A DNA stretch of 7,036 nt from Desulfobacterales bacterium (GCA_021107495.1 JAIOSR010000457.1:1-7036), one strand, 5' to 3'; positions 1 through 6,226 are shown, numbered from the stretch's first letter. A program made the numbers and translations. Notes: generated by a model not told the origin, from the letters alone.

Positions 1-399
1 ACGGAGCTTTCCGTTAAGGACAGGGCCGTGGAATATGTTGTTTTGGGGCTTGGGCTGAACGTGAACTGGAAGCCCGGAGAGGAGCGAGGAATTATCTATC
101 CGGCTACGAGTGTTTTGAAGGAGACGGGGCGCAAGATTTCAAGGAATGGTTTGTTGGTCGAAATTTTGATATCATTTGAGGATTATTACGGCCGTGTTTT
201 GGGCGGAAATATTGCTGAGATTTACGATAAATGGAACGAACGGTCCATGCTTTTAGGAAAGCCTGTGGAGATCAAAACCACGGATGGCAGTTTGTTCGGA
301 AGAGCACTCAGGATTGACCGCAAAGGGGCACTGGTCATTGAAGACGATAACGGCAAGGAACAGACTATTCTAAACGGTGATGTCTCTGTGAAGTTTTAA
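1..399 (+). CDS. birA: Biotin--[acetyl-CoA-carboxylase] ligase, C-terminal part (5' end outside window)
   Basis: This is the last 132 residues of a biotin protein ligase, which makes biotinyl-AMP and transfers biotin to a lysine of carboxylase carrier domains in the cytoplasm. The frame is open from base 1, so the N-terminal part, including the biotin-binding core and any helix-turn-helix, lies upstream. What is visible is the typical end of the catalytic domain, GLGLNVN at fragment residues 16-22, then an ATS motif with the usual helical stretch after it. The small C-terminal SH3-like domain follows (W..RS..LGKPVEI, then GxAxxID..GALVIED, ending NGDVSVKF). That C-terminal domain is intact. 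A GTG at 28 could be mistaken for a start, but homologous sequence continues before it. The dehydrogenase gene follows after 42 bases on the same strand, so the two are probably co-transcribed. Family call is confident; whether it also acts as a repressor cannot be judged here. Confidence 0.9.
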   Translation, partial: TELSVKDRAVEYVVLGLGLNVNWKPGEERGIIYPATSVLKETGRKISRNGLLVEILISFEDYYGRVLGGNIAEIYDKWNERSMLLGKPVEIKTTDGSLFGRALRIDRKGALVIEDDNGKEQTILNGDVSVKF

Positions 400-441
400 A
401 TTCGTGAAGCGATTTTATAATATAAAGGGAATTAGTAGAAA

Positions 442-1410
442 ATGAAGGTGCTGGTTACGGGAAGACTCCCGGAAGCGGTCATGGCCGCTATTAAGGAAGA
501 ACACCATGTGGTGGCCCACGGGGAGGACAGGCCCATTAAGAGGCAACGGCTGCTTGATCTGGTTGGCGACAAGGAAGGTCTTCTCTGCATGATAACGGAC
601 AGGATTGACGGGGAGGTATTGGACGGGGCCCCGAACTTGAAAATGATTGCCAATCTTGCGGTGGGATATGACAATATTGACGTTGCTGACGCCACCGTTA
701 GGGGCATACCGGTTTCCAATACGCCGGGCGTGCTTACGGATGCCACGGCAGACATTACGTTTGCCTTGATCCTTGCAATGGCAAGAAGGGTAGTGGAAGG
801 TGACCGCAGAACCCGGGCAGGCGAATTTCGTTTCTGGGCCCCGCTCCATTTTTTGGGCCGGGAGGTATCGGGTAAGACCCTGGGAATAATAGGGCTTGGT
901 CGCATAGGCAGGGCAGTGGCCAGGAGGGCGAAGGGGTTTGACATGCAGATCCTCTATCACAGCAGGAAGCGACTTGAAGCATTCGAAGAAAACGAGTTGG
1001 GTGTCAGTTACGCTGATTTCAACGGTCTGCTTGAGCAATCAGATTTCGTATCACTGCATGTGCCCCTAACGGATGGGACACATCATCTCATCGGTCTTCG
1101 TGAACTTAAGACCATGAAACCTTCGGCATATTTAATAAACACATCAAGAGGGCCGGTGGTGGATGAGGAGGCACTTCTTGAGGTTCTCAGGGAGGGAGGG
1201 ATCGAGGGGGCGGGATTGGATGTGTATGAAAATGAACCCGCCCTTACGCCCGGCCTAACGGAACTAAAAAACGTGGTTCTGCTTCCGCATGTGGGGAGTG
1301 GCACGATTGAGACCAGGACAAAGATGGGATTGAAGGCCGCCGAGAATCTTTTGGCGGGCCTTAGGGGAAAAAGACCCCCGGATTGCCTTAACCCGGAAGT
1401 TTTTTCGTAA
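442..1410 (+). CDS. D-isomer-specific 2-hydroxyacid dehydrogenase (glyoxylate/hydroxypyruvate reductase type)
   Basis: A complete 322-aa cytoplasmic oxidoreductase, the usual length for the family. It interconverts a 2-oxoacid and a D-2-hydroxyacid with a nicotinamide cofactor. The split substrate domain (about 1-98 and 287-322) surrounds a Rossmann domain with GLGRIG at 151-156. The catalytic trio is intact: Arg236 in NTSRG, Glu265 in DVYENEP, His283 in LPHVGS. The AVGYDNID segment (73-80) is the conserved substrate-domain loop. After the second Rossmann strand the sequence is HSRKR (173-177) rather than an acidic residue, which favours NADP(H); this is inferred from the family. Among relatives it reads most like GyaR/GhrB glyoxylate or hydroxypyruvate reductases, but the exact substrate cannot be fixed from sequence. 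The start ATG has a GGGA-type ribosome site about 11 bases upstream. It follows birA closely and is followed by a large palindromic element. Confidence 0.88.
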   Translation: MKVLVTGRLPEAVMAAIKEEHHVVAHGEDRPIKRQRLLDLVGDKEGLLCMITDRIDGEVLDGAPNLKMIANLAVGYDNIDVADATVRGIPVSNTPGVLTDATADITFALILAMARRVVEGDRRTRAGEFRFWAPLHFLGREVSGKTLGIIGLGRIGRAVARRAKGFDMQILYHSRKRLEAFEENELGVSYADFNGLLEQSDFVSLHVPLTDGTHHLIGLRELKTMKPSAYLINTSRGPVVDEEALLEVLREGGIEGAGLDVYENEPALTPGLTELKNVVLLPHVGSGTIETRTKMGLKAAENLLAGLRGKRPPDCLNPEVFS

Positions 1411-1425
1411 TCTTTAAATGTTGGG

Positions 1426-1749
1426 AACATGTTCGGATCATCCGGCAAATGAGTACCGCGAAAGTGTTCGGATATGGAGTTGGCAGTTGGGAAGGTAGAA
1501 GCAATCTTTTTTTCGATTCCGGGCTTCTCGGCCTGATGATTTCAAGCAGTTATGGGCGGGTGAAACCTCCCCCCTCCGCTGTTCTCCTCCGCTCCTTCGG
1601 GGCGTCGGAGCCAGGGGGTCCCCCATCCCATAACAGCCTGAAATCACGAAGGCCTTCCAGCAGTCACTACAAAAAGACCGCTTCAACCTTCAACCTCGTA
1701 ATCATGTGTTGTCTTGAAGCGTACTCATTAACCGGATGAACCACATGTT
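1426..1749. repeat. 324-bp nested imperfect palindrome (fold-back / MITE-like element)
   Basis: Four pairs of arms are arranged symmetrically around a centre near 1590. They are 1426-1432 with 1743-1749 (7/7), 1438-1456 with 1721-1739 (17 of 19), 1491-1511 with 1671-1691 (18 of 21), and 1538-1556 with 1627-1645 (17 of 19). The gaps between arms are nearly equal on both sides (5 and 3, 34 and 29, 26 and 25 bases), so the whole stretch can fold into one long interrupted hairpin. The central loop is C-rich and has its own small stem (ctccg/cggag) and a GGGGGTCCCCC palindrome at 1614-1624. No target-site duplication is obvious at the edges. It encodes no plausible protein. Most likely it is a non-autonomous mobile or repeat element inserted after the dehydrogenase gene; a structured RNA is an alternative. 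Confidence 0.75.
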
Positions 1750-1810
1750 AGCAGTTTGAAAAACCGAGTAATCTTACAACTTCACTGAAAGGTCTAAAAT
1801 ATAACAAATG

Positions 1811-1890
1811 CTGTAGTTTCAAGGAATTAACGGGAAGGACAGGATTAGTTTTATCCTGCACTACGGCCTTAAGGTTTTTTATATAAGGAG
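1811..1890 (+). promoter_or_regulatory. Folded leader and ribosome site ahead of the 58-aa gene
   Basis: An outer stem (1811-1817 with 1860-1866, one G-U pair) encloses a 6-bp hairpin (caggat 1840-1845 with atcctg 1853-1858, loop of seven). A CCTTAAGG palindrome at 1867-1874 and six T residues follow, then AAGGAG at 1885-1890, seven bases before the ATG at 1898. The ribosome site is strong and decides the start. The nested stems could be an attenuator or protein-binding leader, but they match no riboswitch class that I recognise, and short stems like these can occur by chance. Confidence 0.35.
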
Positions 1891-1897
1891 AAAAACA

Positions 1898-2074
1898 ATG
1901 GCAACAATCCAGCCGAAGGGTGAAAAGCTGCGCCAGGCAGTGAAGTGGATTGCCGGGATGCGACAGGAGGTTGAAACTCGGCCCATCCCGGAACTAATTC
2001 AGGAGGCCTCAAACCAGTTCAATCTGTCTCCAAAGGAAGAGGAGTTTCTAAGGTCTTTCTACGAAGAAGATTAA
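1898..2074 (+). CDS. Small conserved-looking hypothetical protein, 58 aa
   Basis: An ATG with an excellent AAGGAG site seven bases upstream opens a 58-codon frame ending in TAA. The protein is MATIQPKGEKLRQAVKWIAG, then a charged segment (MRQEVETR), then a second predicted helix (PELIQEASNQFNL) and an acidic tail (SPKEEEFLRSFYEED). It looks soluble and mostly helical, with no signal peptide, membrane segment or cysteines. The pattern GExLRxAVKWI followed by LIxEAxxxFxLSPxxxEFL resembles small uncharacterised proteins that I associate with Desulfobacterota genomes; this is from memory and unverified. No function can be assigned. It stands alone on this strand, 37 bases from the converging end of the membrane-protein gene, and behind a long palindromic element, so it probably has its own promoter. 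Its coding quality and ribosome site make it a credible real gene. Confidence 0.72.
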   Translation: MATIQPKGEKLRQAVKWIAGMRQEVETRPIPELIQEASNQFNLSPKEEEFLRSFYEED

Positions 2075-2111
2075 GGGCGGTAGTGCAGAGTGAGAGAGAA
2101 GATGAGTATGT

Positions 2112-2369
2112 TCAAATATTGACCACGTCCTCTTCTTTCATGTATTTGAGGAGATGTCTTGTAATGCGAATAAAAAAATAGAAAATTGTCATGAGAAAGG
2201 AGGTGCCGACTAACACGGGAACCCAGAAACCGGCCTGATGCGCATGGTCGAGACCGATCCAGACGGAGACAAGAGAAAGGAAGCCGATGTAGGCGGAAAT
2301 CAGGCCTAACGCAATGATTAAAGACCAGAGCCATATTTTTTTAAAAGAGACTGGTTCTCCAGAGATCAT
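2112..2369 (-). CDS. Small two-span membrane protein, translationally coupled to dnaA
   Basis: An 85-aa protein with two hydrophobic segments, roughly residues 12-38 (rich in I, L, S, W) and 47-68 (FWVPVLVGTSFLMTIFYFF). They are separated by a short polar turn, DHAHQA (41-46). The first segment is preceded by KK (10-11) and the second is followed by a basic stretch (RITRHLLKYMK, 68-78). The positive charges therefore suggest both ends in the cytoplasm with a short outside loop. The tail is acidic (EEDVV). The start ATG shares bases with the dnaA stop codon (ATGA, 2369-2366), a classic sign of translational coupling, so the two proteins are probably made together. I recognise no family. The context suggests, but does not prove, a role near replication or membrane attachment. 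A longer alternative reading frame on this strand (2071-2334) is a shadow. Confidence 0.75.
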   Translation of the reverse strand: MISGEPVSFKKIWLWSLIIALGLISAYIGFLSLVSVWIGLDHAHQAGFWVPVLVGTSFLMTIFYFFIRITRHLLKYMKEEDVVNI

Positions 2370-3715
2370 TTTTTCATGTTCTCCAGTTCTTGGCTGAGAA
2401 AATCGATTTGATTTCTCAACTCGCGATCGGTCTTCATTTTGTGCTCTATCAGTTCTGAAGCATAGAGGACTGTGGAATGGCTACGGTTTATGTTGCCTGC
2501 GATTTTTTCGAGGGTTTCATTTGTATGGCTTCGGCATAGATAGGAATAGATGTTTCGAGGGTAAGAATAAACTTTTTTTCTCGATTTTGACCGTAGCATC
2601 AGGGGGTCAACTTTATAATAGCTGCACACGACCTTGCTTATGTCTTTTGAGGTGATGGAGGACTCGCCGGAGACGAGGCAGTTGACCACATCCCTGGCCA
2701 GATCAGGGTCAATCTTGGCCTTAAGGAGTTGTGATTTTGCCTTGAGATAGTTGAGCGCGCTTTCCATCTGGCGGACATCCCTGTTTAGCCGGGTCGCGAG
2801 AAGATGGATGATTTCGCCGGATAGCCTCATATTGCGCTCGGATGCCTTTCTGTTAAGGATCTTGACCCGTGTGTCATAATCGGGATTTTCAATGGTGGTC
2901 ACCAGACCGGAGGTCAGCCGGGAGGACAACTCCCTGGACATACTGGGCAGGTCCTTGGGGGGAAGCGCACTGGTGAACACGATTTTTTTGTTCTCATTTG
3001 TCAGGGCATCAAGTGTATATCCCAGCTCAATCTGGGTTTTTTGTTTCCCACTCAGGAAATGGATTTCGTCAAGAAGGAGTACATCGCAACACCGGCGATA
3101 TTTGTCCTTAAAGGCTTCAATTCGGTTTTTTTTGAGGGAAGAGATCATCTCGTTGGTAAACTGCTCGGCCGTGATGTAATAGACACGGCTTTGTGGGTTT
3201 TCTTCGAGAATGGCCTGGCCCGTGGCCTGGGAAAGGTGCGTTTTTCCCAAACCCGTTTTTGCGAGCATAAGGAGGGTGTTATAATCCCAATGGTCGGTCC
3301 TGGCCAGGGCTTTGGAGGCCGAGTAGGCAAACTCGTTGGAATTGCCGACAATAAAGCGGTCAAAGGTGAATTCCTGGTTAAAAAAGACGCTTGAGCGGCC
3401 CTGGCCGGCGGGAAGATTCGGGAGCGTCAACTGGGCGGGGTCCGGGATGTTATGCGAACCCGAGCTTTTTGTTTTCGAGGGCTGGACTTTAAACACCACA
3501 TTAAGATCGCCCGCACCCGCCTTATTAAGGGTGTCTTTGATAAGATTCAGGTAGTTCTCTATTACCCAGTTACGCGCGAACCTGTTTGGGCAGCCGAGCA
3601 CGAGGTTTTTTTCGTCTTTCCCTAAGAAAGAGATGGGGTCAATCCACAGGGAAAAGCTGTTTTTTGGAAGAGAAGAGCTGATGCGGCCCTTTATCTCCTT
3701 CCAGATGGGTAACAT
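2366..3715 (-). CDS. dnaA: Chromosomal replication initiator DnaA, strongly diverged
   Basis: A 449-aa AAA+ initiator that binds and opens origin DNA. All four DnaA domains are present: domain I (1-77, MLPIWKEIKG to the N.F..NWVIENY motif), a short linker (78-114), AAA+ domain III (115-350) and DNA-binding domain IV (352-449). Recognisable motifs are FTFDRFIVGNSNEFA (116-130), P-loop GLGKT (155-159), Walker B DVLLLDE (211-217), second box VII arginine Arg266, sensor-2 Arg315 in DVRQMES, and the helix-turn-helix ending RSHSTV (411-416). Several normally fixed residues differ: the P-loop starts Ala-Lys-Thr (152-154) instead of Gly-Gly-Val, sensor-1 is TSALPP rather than TSDRPP, Glu262 replaces the first box VII Arg, and Ser412 replaces the Asp of DHTT. 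The start at 3715 is chosen because GGAG (3726-3723) is seven bases from it and only one base from the ATG at 3721. It could be the main initiator or a paralogue. No dnaN lies beside it. Confidence 0.9.
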   Translation of the reverse strand: MLPIWKEIKGRISSSLPKNSFSLWIDPISFLGKDEKNLVLGCPNRFARNWVIENYLNLIKDTLNKAGAGDLNVVFKVQPSKTKSSGSHNIPDPAQLTLPNLPAGQGRSSVFFNQEFTFDRFIVGNSNEFAYSASKALARTDHWDYNTLLMLAKTGLGKTHLSQATGQAILEENPQSRVYYITAEQFTNEMISSLKKNRIEAFKDKYRRCCDVLLLDEIHFLSGKQKTQIELGYTLDALTNENKKIVFTSALPPKDLPSMSRELSSRLTSGLVTTIENPDYDTRVKILNRKASERNMRLSGEIIHLLATRLNRDVRQMESALNYLKAKSQLLKAKIDPDLARDVVNCLVSGESSITSKDISKVVCSYYKVDPLMLRSKSRKKVYSYPRNIYSYLCRSHTNETLEKIAGNINRSHSTVLYASELIEHKMKTDRELRNQIDFLSQELENMKK

Positions 3716-3821
3716 TGTCATGCTCCGTATACGTTAAATTAGGGTGAATATTGAGATGTGATAAGTTTGGTTGTAGGGTGACTAAAAAATCATTGCAAGG
3801 TAGCTGTAAAGTACTGGCCGG

Positions 3822-3851
3822 TTTCTACTTGATTGGGAAGGGTTGTGTCAA
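3822..3851 (-). promoter_or_regulatory. Candidate dnaA promoter
   Basis: On the minus strand TTGACA (3851-3846) is followed after 18 bases by TAGAAA (3827-3822), a perfect -35 and a 4-of-6 -10. It would give a leader of about 100 bases before the dnaA start. Other weaker pairs, for example TTGCAA with TACAAC at 17 bases, lie closer to the gene, so the exact promoter is uncertain. Confidence 0.35.
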
Positions 3852-3884
3852 AGGTTGTGGCTGGAAGCAAGCATTTAGGCCGAG

Positions 3885-3901
3885 ACATGTTGTTGACATG
3901 T
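3885..3901. repeat. Two ACATGT palindromes one helical turn apart
   Basis: ACATGT occurs at 3885-3890 and again at 3896-3901, with starts 11 bases apart, so both face the same side of the helix. The second runs directly into TGTGG of a weak DnaA-box-like site. The pair lies 30-odd bases upstream of the candidate dnaA -35, a plausible place for a regulator, but no known operator is recognised. Confidence 0.3.
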
Positions 3902-4073
3902 GGTAACCTATCTCATTAACAAGAAAATTTTTTTTGAGGTTGATAACTTACCGAGAAAAAAAGGGAAATTTAAAAAGTGGATTTGATTATAAATTCAGCC
4001 AGTTAATAGAAAAATCGGATTTGTGCAACAATGTTTCCACAATTGAAAGCTGCTGTTTTCTTTGTTTTTCTCC

Positions 4074-4236
4074 GTTTTTTGGCGAGATTCATTTTTTTCT
4101 GCTTCATTTTTTTGTTTTTTGCCATGCAATGAACGCTAGCTATTTTAAGGCGAGATTCTTGCAGAGAATATAACCCTTTGTCATGTTTATATGTTTTTTG
4201 GCATATAATTATGATGTATGTTTTTTGGGGAGATTT
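4074..4236 (+). repeat. Dispersed direct repeats GTTTTTTGGSGAGATTY and fragments
   Basis: A 17-mer at 4074-4090 (GTTTTTTGGCGAGATTC) recurs with 15 of 17 matches at 4220-4236 (GTTTTTTGGGGAGATTT). Its first half recurs at 4193-4201 (GTTTTTTGG) and as GTTTTTTG at 4114-4121. Its second half recurs at 4149-4158 (GGCGAGATTC). Five copies or half copies in 163 bases, all in the same direction, look iteron-like rather than random, although runs of T inflate the similarity of the first half. Confidence 0.45.
4178..4209 (+). promoter_or_regulatory. Candidate ddl promoter
   Basis: A perfect TATAAT at 4204-4209 lies about 90 bases before the ddl start. The best -35 like hexamer is TTGTCA at 4178-4183 (5 of 6), but the gap of 20 bases is longer than usual. 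The -10 is attractive; the pairing is weak. Confidence 0.25.
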
Positions 4237-4297
4237 ATCGAAGAAAAAGTGCGGAAATATTTTTTTGTTTTCAAGAAAATTTGGGGAAAATGAGTAG

Positions 4298-5233
4298 ATG
4301 AGACGAAAAAAGATAGCATTATTGGCGGGAGGATGGTCGGGAGAACGAGAGATTTCCCTGAAGAGTGGAAGGGCCGTTTACTCGGCACTTGATAAGGGGA
4401 AATATGAGGTCACCATGTATGATCCACGGGATGACCTTCAGGCCTTGATGGATGCGAAGGAGGAGATTGATCTTGCCGTGATCCTTTTGCATGGGAGATT
4501 CGGTGAGGATGGTCGCATTCAAGGACTGCTGGATATCTTGAAAATCCCCTTTTTGGGCTCGGGCGTTTTATCCAGCGCCATGGCCATGAACAAGAATGTT
4601 GCAAAGGAAATCTATAAAGGTGCGGGCCTCAAGGTAGCAAAAGATGTGATACTTAAACCGGATGATGATTTGTCTGTCCAAGGGATCTCGGCGACATTGG
4701 GCCCTTACACGTTTGTGAAACCCGTGGCCGAAGGGTCCAGTCTCGGCGCTTCTCGGTGCCGGGGCAAAGAAGAGCTTGATTTTGGAATTAAACAGGCATT
4801 TAAACACGACCGGGAGGTCATGGTCGAGGAATATATCGAGGGCAGGGAAGTCACCTGCTGTGTTTTGGGGAAAATGGCGCTTGAGACACTGCCTCTGATA
4901 GAGATTGCGCCCAAGGCCGGGTATCGCTTTTTTGACTACACAGCAAAATATACGTCCGGTGCAACCGAGGAAATATGCCCGGCGCGTCTTTCCAGGGACC
5001 TTGCTGAAGGGGTTGAGGCCTGCGCAAAAAAGGCGCACCTGGCCCTAAGGTGCAGTGTGTGGAGCAGAAGCGATGTGATCATCAGGGATGAAGACATCTA
5101 TTTGTTGGAGACAAATACCATACCGGGTATGACGGAGAACAGTCTTTTCCCTCTGGCAGCAAAGGCGGCAGGGCTTTCCCTTTCTACATTGCTCGATAAA
5201 ATGATAAATCTGTCTTTAACAGATTCTCGGTAA
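4298..5233 (+). CDS. ddl: D-alanine--D-alanine ligase
   Basis: A complete 311-aa ATP-grasp ligase, DdlB-sized, that joins two D-alanines for peptidoglycan precursors in the cytoplasm. The N-terminal signature GGWSGEREISLKSG (11-24) holds catalytic Glu16. LLHGRFGEDGRIQGLLD (63-79) and the GSG..SSAMAMNK segment (87-99) follow. ATP-grasp elements are VKP..EGSSLG (140-150), VEEYIEGREVT (176-186), Tyr218 in AKYTSG and EEICPA (224-229). The metal and product site is Arg257, Asp259, Glu271, Asn273 and Ser282 within ETNTIPGMTENS. All expected catalytic residues are therefore present. Just before Arg257 the usual LGCxG.. turn reads LRCSVW, so two glycines are Arg251 and Val254. The ATG at 4298 has only a spaced GGGG (4283-4286) as ribosome site. 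Its 3' end overlaps hypE by 18 bases tail to tail. It is not in the usual murC-ddl-ftsQ cluster. Confidence 0.93.
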   Translation: MRRKKIALLAGGWSGEREISLKSGRAVYSALDKGKYEVTMYDPRDDLQALMDAKEEIDLAVILLHGRFGEDGRIQGLLDILKIPFLGSGVLSSAMAMNKNVAKEIYKGAGLKVAKDVILKPDDDLSVQGISATLGPYTFVKPVAEGSSLGASRCRGKEELDFGIKQAFKHDREVMVEEYIEGREVTCCVLGKMALETLPLIEIAPKAGYRFFDYTAKYTSGATEEICPARLSRDLAEGVEACAKKAHLALRCSVWSRSDVIIRDEDIYLLETNTIPGMTENSLFPLAAKAAGLSLSTLLDKMINLSLTDSR

Positions 5234-6226
5234 CTGCTCGCCGGTCAGCATTGAAAGGATGCGGGTCCCCCCGACCCTTGTCTTGAGCAGGACCCTTCCG
5301 GGGTTTTCGCTCGTAATCTCCCCTATAATCTCGGAATTTTTTCCATACGGATGTTTTTTCATGGTACCGAGAACCACATCTGCATGTTCCGCCGGAACAA
5401 GGACCAGGCATTTGCCCTCGTTGGCAACATAGAGGGGATCAAGACCTAAAATCTCGGAGGCAGAGAGCACGGGTTTTGAAATGGGAAGAGCATGTTCAAA
5501 GACATTGATTCCGACACCGGAATGATTAGCAATTTCGTTCAGGGCCGTAGCAACGCCACCCCTTGTAGGGTCCCGAAGAACATGGATTTCCGGTCTGACT
5601 TTAAGGATCGAAGAGACGAGGGAATTTAGGGGAGAGCTGTCACTGACAAGTTCGGTTTTAAGGCGGAGGCCTTCTCGCTGCGTAAGAATGGCAATCCCGT
5701 GGTCCCCGATATGACCATTAATAATCAGCACGTCTCCAGGTTTGGCATTTTGGCTGCTGACGTCTACGCCATCGGGGATCAATCCGATGCCCGTAGTATT
5801 GATGAAGATCTTGTCCATATGGCCTTTTGGGACGACCTTTGTATCACCGGCAATGATACTTATGCCCGCTTCTTGAGATGCCTCGGCCACGGCATCAATG
5901 ATTCTTTTAAGATCTTCCATTGAAAGCCCTTCTTCGAGGATGAGCCCGAGAGTGAGGTAGAGAGGGTCTGCGCCCTGCATGGAAAGATCGTTTACCGTAC
6001 CGTGAACAGCAAGACTGCCGATGTTGCCACCGGGAAAAAAGATCGGATCCACCACGTAAGAGTCCGTGGTCATTGCAAGGTTGCTGCCGGACAGTTTCAC
6101 AACTGCACTGTCATCAAGTTTTCTTAGAAAATCGTTGTCCAGACGACTAAGAAATATGTCATGCACCAATTCCTGGGAAGCCTCGCCCCCGCTTCCGTGA
6201 TCAAGTCTGATTCTTTCGATATGCAT
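5216..6226 (-). CDS. hypE: Hydrogenase maturation protein HypE
   Basis: A complete 336-aa PurM-fold ATPase that dehydrates a thiocarbamate on its own C-terminal cysteine (delivered by HypF) to a thiocyanate, the source of the CN ligands of [NiFe] hydrogenases. The protein ends QLPRIC, with Cys336 as carrier residue, so the end is intact. Family motifs are LDHGSGG (8-14), DDSAVVKL (38-45), TTDSYVVDPIFFPGGNIG (53-70), GTVNDLSMQGADP (76-88), IAGDTKVV (125-132), DPTRGGVATALNEIA (219-233) and ANEGKCLVLVP (268-278). The ATG at 6226 is preferred because GGAG (6235-6232) lies six bases before it; a TTG at 6238 would add four residues but would overlap that site. Length equals E. coli HypE. The gene stands alone here: the 800 bases upstream hold no hypD or hypC. 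Its last 18 bases overlap the end of ddl on the other strand. Confidence 0.96.
   Translation of the reverse strand: MHIERIRLDHGSGGEASQELVHDIFLSRLDNDFLRKLDDSAVVKLSGSNLAMTTDSYVVDPIFFPGGNIGSLAVHGTVNDLSMQGADPLYLTLGLILEEGLSMEDLKRIIDAVAEASQEAGISIIAGDTKVVPKGHMDKIFINTTGIGLIPDGVDVSSQNAKPGDVLIINGHIGDHGIAILTQREGLRLKTELVSDSSPLNSLVSSILKVRPEIHVLRDPTRGGVATALNEIANHSGVGINVFEHALPISKPVLSASEILGLDPLYVANEGKCLVLVPAEHADVVLGTMKKHPYGKNSEIIGEITSENPGRVLLKTRVGGTRILSMLTGEQLPRIC

Larger units (their letters stand above)
3716..4297. other. AT-rich divergent spacer between dnaA and ddl; candidate replication origin
   Basis: This 582-base stretch has no credible gene. Positions 3961-4260 contain 94 G+C in 300 bases (31%), against about 50% in adjacent coding DNA. 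Positions 4051-4120 are extremely strand-biased, with 46 T and only 4 A in 70 bases, as in an unwinding element. Repeated 17-mers lie in the same part. No perfect DnaA box (TTATNCACA) is present. The nearest matches are GTTTCCACA at 4033-4041 (7 of 9), TGTGCAACA at 4022-4030 and TGTGGTAAC at 3899-3907 (6 of 9 each). An inverted TTGTG/CACAA pair (4021-4025, 4038-4042) sits between them. Next to dnaA and about 3 kb from parS, an origin is a reasonable inference. The promoters of dnaA and ddl must also lie here, which could by itself explain much of the AT-richness. Confidence 0.45.

Noticed and set aside
416..421. Perfect TATAAT just before the dehydrogenase gene
   Set aside because: The hexamer 17 bases upstream (GTTTTA) is a poor -35 and the start would fall at the ribosome site; more likely chance in an operon gap.
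415..1038. Long frames antisense to the dehydrogenase gene
   Set aside because: They mirror a clear enzyme gene and their products have no recognisable motif.
1438..1739. Open frames on both strands inside the long palindrome (82 and 96 codons)
   Set aside because: They follow the repeat, have low-complexity Ser/Pro/Arg-rich products, no ribosome site, and one reads across the fold-back arms; no protein character.
2071..2334. 87-codon frame overlapping the two-span membrane protein in another frame
   Set aside because: Its product is Arg/Cys/His-rich with no start signal; the coupled frame at 2112-2369 has the ATGA overlap and coherent membrane segments.
3934..4173. 79-codon frame with a TTG start in the AT-rich spacer
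   Set aside because: Phe/Cys-rich product arising from the T-tract, no ribosome site, and it would cover the candidate origin; a chance frame.
3716..4297. Search for canonical DnaA boxes TTATNCACA on both strands
   Set aside because: None perfect was found; the best is 7 of 9, so no individual box is annotated.
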